From Temnopleurus reevesii (Eukaryota; Echinodermata; Echinoidea; Temnopleuroida; Temnopleuridae), in assembly GCA_036244855.1 (NCBI GenBank), contig BQKZ01005026.1, positions 25,087 through 38,713 on the forward strand: DNA of 13,627 nucleotides. Reading direction: 5' to 3'. A model generated the notes under the pieces. That model did no database searches and was not told where the DNA came from. It worked only from the letters and a program-made list of their open reading frames with translations. Of the stretch, positions 8,301-13,627 are shown one piece after another. The first letter of the stretch is position 1. Every line of letters begins with the position of its first letter. The translations under genes were made by a program, and so were the position numbers.

Positions 8301-11300
8301 AGATGGAAATAGAAAAAAAATTGACAGAGCTTGCATCACAAAAGCAGTGATACATCACAAAGTATCCTTTGACATTTGAACATTGTAATTGTAAAATGCA
8401 TGATAGAATTATTTTACTTCACTTTTATGTACTAATCAATCCTGAAACTTATATTAAAAACAATATGTTTTTTAAGGTTGAACAATTTCAATCAAGCAAA
8501 TCATTATATCAAATTGGCAACAATTCATGAATTCAAATAATCACAATGTTTATATTCAAATTGGCATTTTTCCTTTATTTTCCATACAATCCAAACCGTC
8601 TAATATATCAATTTGTTCAAACCTTTTGAAGAGGAAATATAAAAAAAGAACAAATTTACAAGTGGTGCCTATTTGAGGACTCACTAATGATTGAGAGCTT
8701 CACTCACCCAACTGTGACCATCTTGTCAATGAGATGGTGGCATGTCGCAAACGAGTTGACCCCGACAACTGGTACTGCCAAACCTGCAAGTCAAACATAT
8801 CCATTTAAAATTAATTAACTCCAAATGCCAAAAGAAAGTGCATTAATTATTCAGAATATGAATCTATTTACAAGTATTAAAACCGATTAAGCTGTCCTCT
8901 CTGCTGAGGAACTGAGGAACAATGAATAATAATGAAACTTGGTTCACTGATGTACCCTTTCAATACTCTTATTCAAGAATCACCATGATTTTGAGAAATG
9001 TGATAACCCAGCGTTAAGATCCTTTTAAATGATGGCGAAAAGTAACATATGATAATATTTATTCAATAATCATTTTAAATGAATTTGAGTATCACATGAA
9101 ATATCAAATATATTTGAAACAGATGTCATTATTCAAATTCAAAATATTTCATATCAATTATGAATGCAAAATATTTTTGCATCATTGGAGAAAATTTTCA
9201 GATAAATTGTATGATCTTCTTCAGGACTCAGTCATATAGAAGCCCGGAAGCAACACGATCGAATACGACTCTTCGTTCATTTCACAGTTAACTGCCTACA
9301 AAAACAAAGAGTCGTGTTGAATCCTGTTGCTTCTGGACTTCTATGTGACTGGGGCAGTACAAACAAACTTACCATCAGCCAGTGTAGGTCCTACTTTGAA
9401 GTATGTTGGTCTCCCTGCTTCCAGTGCTGCTGTGAAGCTTTGGGTATTCTCGGATTCTACACCCTGTAAACATACAAGAACACAGGAGTACTTTGTTTAA
9501 CAAAAAAGTAATTGTAACACATTTTTTGGCATACGTCTACACAGAAAGACAATAATAAAGTGAATTCCCCATCGAGATGACTAATCAACCCACTGCCAGC
9601 AGGACTGCTATATAATAACAAGAGAAATTCCACATATTGCTCATTTGATGATGAATGATTTTCGGTCTTATATTCTCTACACAGCTTAATTTTTTCCTGA
9701 TACCAGTCATATATCTATTTGAAAGTATCAAACTCAACACAAAGAATTAGAGTATCTTACACATTCAAAGATGATTTTGGGTCATTTATGATGGTTCAGT
9801 GAGCAATGAGTAAGGCAGTGTCATGTTGTATTAGTGAGTTAGAACAATTTATTCATACATGTTAACTACAAACAATCCAATTAAACAACATCACTCATGT
9901 ATTTAATCACAATTTCCTTTAGGAATGGTCTCCTTGACTTACAATGATTTGAATCGAAGGGTTGAGACTCTTGATGGCAAGCGCTAAACCGGCAATAAGC
10001 CCCGCCCCTCCAACAGGACAGACGATCGCATCCACGTCAGGGACTTGCTCGAGGATCTCCAATCCCATGGTGCCTTGCCCGGCAATGATGTGTGGGTTGT
10101 CATATCTAGAGCAAGAGAGGAAACAGCATGGTGTTAAAATATGTAAATGAATCAAGATTTTCTATTTAGGTGTTATTGCTAAAGCCAGAGTAATAATACT
10201 ATACTAATTGTAGATTGAACGCATAGGGATGCATAATGGCAGTGACATGCGCTTTACAAGCACCGTGTTATTAATATTATCATTTTAAGGTTTGGGGGTG
10301 ATCTTGATTATGTACAATACAAGTCAAAATTCTTGGTAACACCACACTCTTTAGATCAATGTACTTTTTTTCTCTCTTCGTTGAAAAAAACTTTACAACA
10401 TAATGAACTACCCACCACAAAATAAATACTTGTCTTTTTATCATCAAGATTTAAAGATGTAAATCTAAAAGAAAAGATGAAATTAAAATAAAAAGCACTT
10501 CAAGGATATACAACACTCCCAACTTATTTGCAATTCCTTTGAATAAATAGCCTTTGAAATGTGAGGGTATGAATGGAAAGAAGAATGGTATTTCATTTTT
10601 TTTAAATATTTCTTTTCAAGTAAAGATATCAACCATTTATTTGGTATTTCCTTTCACCTACAGTGAGTCAGATCAGAAAACAAGCAAATTCACAAATAAT
10701 TTTGCTATTCAGACTGATAAATCGAAACGCAATTCAAATTAATAATCACATCAAGTACGGATTGGGTCAAAAGTCAAGGGTCAAGGGTCAAAGCAATCTC
10801 CATTGATAGTGAACAAAATAATCAGAAACAAAATTAAAAAAAGAAGATCGTGGGACAGATTAAAAAGTAAACAAAAAACTTTGCTCTAACTTTCATAATT
10901 CCTAAACACACTGACAGTCCCTCACAACGAAAATGACCCCGAGCTTACTTTTAATAATATATCCCTTTTATTCATTAATATTCCTCTCGCTATTCAAAAT
11001 CACTGACCTGATTAAATCAACACACCCACACAGCCTTTTGATTTTCACTGATAGAAAGCAAACTGTTTGGCCTTGTGCTACTTTTTATAATTGCTCATAG
11101 ACAGACTTAAAGTATTGTATCTACATTGCAGGGATTTGGGATACAATATCAAAACACAAAAGCAAAGTTCAAATTTCTAGTACAACTAAATCTGCCCTAT
11201 TTTGATGGGAAAGACAGAGGTTTCTAAAGGTTTACACATTTCTAGCGAAAAATTTGACCTGCTTAAAATCATATAATCTGCTATATGACACACCTGTTCT

Positions 11301-13235
11301 TTTACGGTAAATTTGATATGAAATTAAATAGCATTTTTATGACCAGTGTAATTGATTTAATTTCACTCTTGTTGTTATTTCATTACAAAATTTGGCATAT
11401 CACATTTTATGAGTGTTAGTGCTTGGTAAAACTACTGTTTTCAATGAAATTACAGACGAATATGTTAACTAAATAAAGAGAACGACTGAAACTGCTTATC
11501 CGATAATGGAGAGCTGTGGAGTAAAATAAAGTAAAGAAGGGCTTCAGCTTTCAATCCTAGCAGAATCTTAATCGAAAGCTCAAACTCTTTTTTGAATATG
11601 TGGTGAGCACAAATTTGAATGAAATTGAACTTTTTCTTACCCATTTACATAGAAGTAACCTCGTTTCTTTGCCAAGTACATAGCCAGCTTCTTTGACTGA
11701 GGAAACAGGAAGAAAAGTAGGTGTACTGTGAGTTAGGTGGATTCCCTTCAGCCTTTTCCAGTTGTATTTTATCATAATCCATAAACATGTTTTTTTAATC
11801 TAAAAGCAAAAGCTAGCACATGAGGAGCAAACATACACAAGTGTCTCTTCTGTCTTTTTTTCTCTTTCTACCTCTCTCTCTCTCTCTCTCTCTTCTTCTA
11901 TAATTGCCGAATAAATAACAATAAGAATAATAATAATAACAATAATTCATCTTTCCTTTGCTCAATTTGTAAATTCATATCTTCCATGTCTTATCACTCA
12001 GTGATAATGGTAGCACTGTATGCATTCACTTTCTTGATCTAAGCTTTTATTTCCTTTCCCTCATTCTCATGTAATCTATTTATCCGTCTTTCAATAAATC
12101 ACATCTTCTCCCTTGAGAGTAACAATGTTGTTTGCATCAATTCACTTTCTTTATAGAAGCTCTAACTCTCCTTCCTCATCTCCTTCTCTTTCTCCTCCTC
12201 TAGCTCATCCATCCCTCCTTCACTTCTCCTATCTTTAAACTCACCTCTCCGATGTCTTCGCCCTTCATAATGGTCATGCTGTGCTGCTTACATCAATTAA
12301 CTTCCAACGACACACTCTCTCCCTCTTTCTTTCTTTCCTCTCCTCTCATTCATCCTCAATTTCCCCCATCATTTTCCTTACCTCTCCAATATCTTCACCC
12401 TTGATGATGATGGTAGCGCCGTGCTGCTTGCATCGATTAACTTTCATGATCGGAGCGATTTTAGGCATCACTACAAAGATCGGGATACCCAGCTGTTTGC
12501 CGTGATAGGCCATCGCCAAGGCGTGGTTGCCTGCCGATGCGGCGATCACTCCTCTCTGCTTGTATTCCTGTAACAGCGATTGCATCAACATTTTTAAAAT
12601 GAACTTCTCTATACAAGCTAACATTTTAGAGTATATTTTCTTAAATTCAAACTTGGTGGCACATGAGTTATTTTCATGTTCTGAAGGGTATTTGTACACA
12701 AGTCTGGCATTCTTATGAGTGAAAATTTTAATAAATATATTGTAGCAAAACTAGTGAAATTAAAAAAAAACATAACATTTTCATATTATACAATAATCAA
12801 AATTTATATTAGAGTCATTCCCTACTAAAAGTGTATTATGTATCAGATATTCATTTTCAACAATGAGACACAGAATATGACAAACCCATTGATTACTTAT
12901 TGATTATTTAAGAACATGAAATTATGTCAGATTAAAGTCTATGACATTTCATTCAAGATCAAAGGTATTAAGCCTAACATACCTTTCCTTCCTGTTATCA
13001 AGTAGTTCAAAGGAAATGTGCCAATTTTCATGCTTGACGTCTGTTACAACACCTTTTATTCCTTGTACACAAAATTACTGGTGCATTTATCTTTTCGTTA
13101 CCACAATCATTTTTCATTTTCATAAAAATTGACCAAAAAAAGGCATATAAACATACATTTCTTTGAAAATAGGCTTCATGTTTTCTTACCTCCGGTAGCA
13201 TCAGCAATGTGTTGCGAGCTCCCCTCTCTTTAAAA
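5209..13235 (-). CDS. L-threonine ammonia-lyase (threonine/serine dehydratase) with C-terminal ACT domain, ten visible exons, 5' end outside window
   Basis: The product should be a PLP enzyme that deaminates L-threonine (and probably L-serine) to 2-oxobutyrate (or pyruvate) plus ammonia. Ten exons on the minus strand join to about 358 codons with matching splice phases and no internal stop. Numbering from the first visible serine, the Schiff-base lysine is K3 in SFKERGA. The substrate loop is SAGNHA (27-32). The PLP-phosphate glycine loop is VGGAGLIAG (128-136). A CGGN motif (C255) supplies the likely PLP ring-nitrogen contact. An ACT domain (about 277-358) contains SDRPGG. ACT domains in this family usually bind amino-acid effectors, so allosteric control is plausible. 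About 50-60 N-terminal residues are missing upstream. Serine racemase is less likely because of the ACT domain and the SFKERGAR signature. All junctions were read by eye. Confidence 0.95.
5371..5671. mobile_element. Foldback element with arms of about 125-130 bases
   Basis: The left arm (about 5371-5503) and right arm (about 5547-5671) are imperfect reverse complements. Matching pieces are GGGTAATTCCATAAATGAG with CTCAGTTATGAAATTACCC, CCCAGTTATATTGGTAACC with GGTTACCGATGTAACTGAG, and TTGGTGAAGATGTAAATA with TATTCGTATTTTCACCAA. The loop is about 43 bases. It ends six bases from the next element. Confidence 0.7.
5678..6109. mobile_element. MITE-like element with CTGTATAG ends flanked by TA
   Basis: The ends are CTGTATAG and CTATACAG, with TA on both outer sides (5676-5677 and 6110-6111). 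The inner parts also pair: TTAATTTTTTTGCGGTT near 5704-5720 against AACCGCAAAAAAATG near 6058-6072, plus TTTCGC/GCGAAA motifs. It is 432 bases long with no coding capacity. TA flanks suggest Tc1/mariner-type mobilisation, as an inference. Confidence 0.72.
6308..6457. mobile_element. MITE-like element with G6/C6 terminal inverted repeats
   Basis: The left end GGGGGGTGTTGATCAAA and the right end TTTGAACAACACCCCCC are inverted copies with one mismatch. Weaker complementarity extends inward (GGTTGCAATTGATC against GATTAGAAGTTGATT). It is 150 bases long with no open frame. No clear target-site duplication was seen, so the family is not assigned. Confidence 0.65.
6542..6599 (-). CDS. Exon i: middle of the ACT domain (SIKDIFHERAF)
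   Basis: The 58-base exon completes a serine codon and adds 19 codons, IKDIFHERAFLKSAIFQVQ. This continues the first ACT helix (LLKIGVS) into the central beta strands. The acceptor is TTTTTACAG and the donor is CAG|GTAAG, a full-consensus donor. It ends in phase 0. Confidence 0.93.
6600..6950 (-). other. Intron between exons h and i
   Basis: A 351-base intron with a GTAAG donor and a TTTTTACAG acceptor. It contains a C-run joined to an A-run at about 6727-6746, followed by a G-rich stretch (6747-6756). Nothing else was seen. Confidence 0.85.
6951..7118 (-). CDS. Exon h: VVPMCGGNID motif and start of the ACT domain
   Basis: The 168-base exon completes an arginine codon, adds 55 codons and ends with two bases of a serine codon. 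It contains VVVPMCGGNID, the end of the catalytic domain. The cysteine is in the position that contacts the PLP pyridine nitrogen in serine/threonine dehydratases (serine in some relatives). After a short linker the ACT domain begins with RLVRFIVTVSDRPGGIAELT. The acceptor is CTTCACAG and the donor is TTAG|GTAAG. Confidence 0.95.
7119..8037 (-). other. Intron between exons g and h
   Basis: A 919-base intron with a GTATT donor and a TTCACAG acceptor. It is AT-rich, with A-runs at about 7489-7501 and 7925-7935. Open frames here (for example 7618-7926 plus) look random. No other feature was seen. Confidence 0.85.
8038..8163 (-). CDS. Exon g: EDTIALAILRL helix and VEGAGATGLAA motif
   Basis: The 126-base exon completes a glycine codon, adds 41 codons and ends with two bases of an arginine codon. 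It contains EDTIALAILRLIEVEKAVVE and EGAGATGLAAI, the conserved helix pair of the large domain. The acceptor is CATCTTACAG and the donor is AAGAG|GTATTT, weaker than the GTAAG donors elsewhere in this gene. A diverged partial copy lies immediately upstream in the transcript. Confidence 0.95.
8164..8707 (-). other. Intron between exons f and g, containing a duplicated acceptor and partial exon
   Basis: This is a 544-base intron if the acceptor next to exon g is used. Its last 126 bases are a duplicate of the exon g start, so an upstream acceptor at 8290-8291 would shorten it to 416 bases. The rest is AT-rich with no feature seen. Confidence 0.8.
8199..8324 (-). repeat. Tandem partial duplicate of exon g with its own acceptor
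   Basis: The copy has an acceptor TTGTTACAG ending at 8290, then EDTIALAILRLIEVEKDVLE followed by GAGATCLAAI. It then diverges to DNISLCFLTSY and runs without a stop into exon g. The period is 126 bases, equal to 42 codons, so both copies share one frame. About 8 of 96 aligned bases differ, giving three amino-acid changes (A to D, V to L, G to C). No donor was recognised in the copy. Using its acceptor would give a 42-residue insertion. Confidence 0.88.
8708..8783 (-). CDS. Exon f: LAVPVVGVNSF to VTVG segment
   Basis: The 76-base exon completes a glycine codon, adds 24 codons and ends with two bases of another glycine codon. It reads LAVPVVGVNSFATCHHLIDK then MVTV. This fits the family segment that precedes the helix beginning near EDTIALAILRL (E-E-I-A in many relatives). 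The acceptor is CTTGCAG and the donor is TTGG|GTGAG. Confidence 0.93.
8784..9372 (-). other. Intron between exons e and f, containing a hairpin
   Basis: A 589-base intron with a GTAAG donor and a TTGCAG acceptor. It is AT-rich and holds the inverted repeat at 9230-9351. No coding signal was found. Confidence 0.85.
9230..9351. repeat. Short inverted repeat forming a hairpin, arms of about 44 bases
   Basis: The left arm (9230-9273) starts AGTCATATAGAAG and ends ACGACTCTT. The right arm (9308-9351) is its reverse complement with about eight mismatches. The loop is about 34 bases. It could be a small foldback element or an RNA hairpin in the transcribed intron. Confidence 0.75.
9373..9463 (-). 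CDS. Exon e: GVESENTQSF segment
   Basis: The 91-base exon encodes 30 codons plus one base. It begins GVESENTQSFTAALEAGRP and ends VGPTLADG across the splice. GVE followed by a segment rich in small residues matches the family region after the (I/V)IGVE strand of the large domain. The acceptor is TTTACAG and the donor is GATG|GTAAG. The join to exon d gives IQII then GVESE, as expected. Confidence 0.93.
9464..9942 (-). other. Intron between exons d and e
   Basis: A 479-base AT-rich intron with a GTAAG donor and a TTTACAG acceptor. Nothing else was recognised in it. Confidence 0.85.
9943..10105 (-). CDS. Exon d: YDNPHIIAGQGTMG segment and PLP-phosphate glycine loop
   Basis: The 163-base exon completes a glycine codon and adds 54 codons. 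It contains YDNPHIIAGQGTMGLEI and then CPVGGAGLIAG, the loop that cradles the PLP phosphate. Most relatives have four glycines (GGGGL); here the third is alanine (GGAGL). The acceptor is TGCTCTAG and the donor is ATT|GTAAG. It ends in phase 0. Confidence 0.95.
10106..11640 (-). other. Intron between exons c and d
   Basis: At 1,535 bases this is the longest intron in the window. It is AT-rich. The only structure seen is the heptamer array at 10764-10791. No open frame resembling a known protein was found. Confidence 0.85.
10764..10791. repeat. Four-unit heptamer array resembling DR1 nuclear-receptor half-sites
   Basis: Four hexamers, GGGTCA, AAGTCA, GGGTCA and GGGTCA, begin at 10764, 10771, 10778 and 10785, each followed by A. 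The constant 7-base step gives direct repeats with one-base spacing. This is the layout bound by HNF4, RXR or COUP-TF type receptors. It may equally be a short tandem repeat. Binding is an inference. Confidence 0.5.
11641..11696 (-). CDS. Exon c: small-domain helix ending at the YVNG turn
   Basis: The 56-base exon encodes 18 codons, SKKLAMYLAKKRGYFYVN, plus two bases of a glycine codon. It matches the helix before the conserved (I/V)NGYD(H/N)P segment of threonine dehydratases. The acceptor is TCCTCAG and the donor is ATGG|GTAAG. It starts in phase 0 and ends after two bases of a codon. It joins exon b (GEDIGE) and exon d (YDNPHIIAGQG) without a gap relative to the family. Confidence 0.9.
11868..11893. 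repeat. (CT)n microsatellite
   Basis: A run of alternating CT with minor interruptions, inside the intron between exons b and c. It continues a wider pyrimidine-rich stretch that also appears between the exon-derived copies. Confidence 0.85.
11985..12037 (-). repeat. Degenerate copy of the exon b 3' end (copy 3)
   Basis: The plus strand reads TGATAATGGTAGCACTG, then TGCATTCACTTTCTTGATC. This resembles TGATGATGGTAGCGCCG and TGCATCGATTAACTTTCATGATC of exon b, with deletions. It is the most distant and most decayed copy, about 115 bases beyond copy 2. Confidence 0.55.
12100..12156 (-). repeat. Degenerate copy of the exon b 3' end (copy 2)
   Basis: The plus-strand string TCTTCTCCCTTGA, followed by TTTGCATCAATTCACTTTC, aligns with TCTTCACCCTTGA and CTTGCATCGATTAACTTTC in exon b. 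Small deletions lie between them. The donor is not preserved. It lies about 151 bases from the matching point in copy 1. Confidence 0.6.
12241..12306 (-). repeat. Degenerate copy of the exon b 3' end, with a donor-like site (copy 1)
   Basis: On the minus strand this copies the exon b end. It reads EVN-stop-CKQHSMTIM then KGEDIGE, where the exon has KVNRCKQHGATIII then KGEDIGE. It is followed by GAG|GTGAGT. An arginine CGA codon has become TGA and one codon is lost, so it cannot serve as an intact coding exon. The splice donor is nevertheless close to consensus. Confidence 0.82.
12382..12567 (-). CDS. Exon b: substrate loop SAGNHA and first part of the small domain
   Basis: The 186-base exon encodes exactly 62 codons, beginning EYKQRGVIAASAGNHA and ending KGEDIGE. 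SAGNH is the conserved asparagine loop that contacts the substrate carboxylate and the PLP O3' in this family. The acceptor is GTTACAG|GAA and the donor is GAG|GTAAGG, both phase 0. Continuous open frame runs on both sides (12346-12699), but the exon limits are set by the splice sites and by family similarity. Degenerate copies of its last 60 bases occur in the following intron. Confidence 0.95.
12568..13189 (-). other. Intron between exons a and b
   Basis: This 622-base intron has a GTAAG donor and a TTACAG acceptor on the minus strand. It is AT-rich. No coding motif, clear repeat or RNA gene was seen inside it. Confidence 0.85.
13190..13235 (-). CDS. Exon a: catalytic lysine motif (S)FKERGAR of the threonine dehydratase
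   Basis: The 46-base exon reads, on the minus strand, one base completing a codon plus 15 codons: FKERGARNTLLMLPE. Its lysine is the expected PLP Schiff-base residue of fold-type II dehydratases. The acceptor is CCGCAG and the donor is GAG|GTAAG. The exon starts in phase 2, so the preceding serine codon is split with an exon outside the window, and it ends in phase 0. Confidence 0.93.
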
Positions 13236-13627
13236 CTGCGGAATTAAGGGTCAGAGAAATAAATGCAGGCAGGGCTTACCAAATATCAAATGACCACAAA
13301 GACTTGAGATCAATCTAACATGTAGGTGCTTTTCCATTTTCTTGTTCTTTTTAATCTTATACTCATTATGAACCTCCTCTCTGCTGTTCTTTTCTTTTTT
13401 CATCACTTCAATTCAATTTTTTATCTTACTTGTCAAATTTTCTCCCCCCCCCCTTGATTCACCCAAGTAAGGTATTGTCTAGGCCATTTTCAAACAAAAG
13501 TGGACATGAGGGTGAAAATTAAAAGTTGAACGAATTCAGTAGGCTTCAATATTTTCTTAAACTAGATATCTTAGATTATATTTTTCCACTGCAATTACAT
13601 AAAATAATTCATTATAACTCATTTTAT
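13236..13627 (-). other. Partial intron upstream of the first visible exon
   Basis: This is the 3' part of an intron whose upstream exon is outside the window. On the minus strand it ends in a CCGCAG acceptor at the exon boundary. It includes a C-run near 13445-13453 and AT-rich sequence. No further dehydratase exon was recognised here. Confidence 0.6.

Larger units (their letters stand above)
11697..12381 (-). other. Intron between exons b and c, with exon-derived repeats and a CT-rich tract
   Basis: This 685-base intron is purine-rich in the transcript sense (CT-rich on the plus strand). It has a (CT)n microsatellite at about 11871-11893, an AAT-rich tract near 11920-11945, and three decayed copies of the 3' end of exon b. 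The acceptor is CCTCAG. Confidence 0.85.

Noticed and set aside
9962..10150. Plus-strand open frame of 62 codons
   Set aside because: It is the antisense of exon d, which carries the glycine-loop motif on the minus strand.
12241..12306. Copy of exon b as a mutually exclusive alternative exon
   Set aside because: It has an in-frame TGA, lacks the first two thirds of the exon and has no convincing acceptor. It is kept only as a decayed repeat with a decoy donor.
5209..13235. Serine racemase or a bacterial contaminant
   Set aside because: The ACT domain and SFKERGAR signature favour threonine ammonia-lyase, and nine consistent GT/AG introns exclude a bacterial contig.

Overview
This window is eukaryotic genomic DNA: AT-rich, with little coding sequence. 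One gene on the minus strand is broken into short exons with GT/AG introns of about 350 to 1,535 bases. The protein family, intron-rich structure, degenerate inverted-repeat elements and microsatellites fit a marine invertebrate, possibly an echinoderm or another invertebrate deuterostome. That assignment is an inference, because no organism-specific marker was seen.

The gene encodes a pyridoxal-phosphate (PLP) fold-type II threonine/serine dehydratase with a C-terminal ACT domain, i.e. an L-threonine ammonia-lyase (threonine to 2-oxobutyrate plus ammonia). Ten exons join in frame with no stop before the terminal TAA: 13190-13235, 12382-12567, 11641-11696, 9943-10105, 9373-9463, 8708-8783, 8038-8163, 6951-7118, 6542-6599 and 5209-5313. 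They give about 358 residues, from the catalytic SFKERGA lysine motif to the C-terminus. The N-terminal exon or exons (probably about 50-60 residues) and the promoter lie beyond base 13627. Residue numbers below start at the serine of SFKERGA, taken as 1.

Two places in the gene carry duplicated exon material. A 126-base tandem duplication (about 8073-8198 and 8199-8324) copies the end of an intron and most of the exon at 8038-8163. It creates a second intact acceptor in the same frame, so a 42-residue in-frame insertion is possible. Downstream of exon 12382-12567, within the next intron, three decayed copies of that exon's 3' end sit at roughly 115-151 base spacing. The best preserved keeps a near-consensus donor site but has an in-frame stop.

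Bases 1-5010 lie downstream of the gene and show no convincing gene. They hold a pyrimidine-rich tract, a three-copy tandem repeat with paired CCAAT motifs exactly 52 bases apart, a large foldback element (1742-2350), microsatellites and a small inverted-repeat element near 4478-4638. The last intron (5314-6541) holds three more foldback or MITE-like elements. Other introns hold a 122-base hairpin (9230-9351) and a four-unit heptamer array resembling DR1 nuclear-receptor half-sites (10764-10791).
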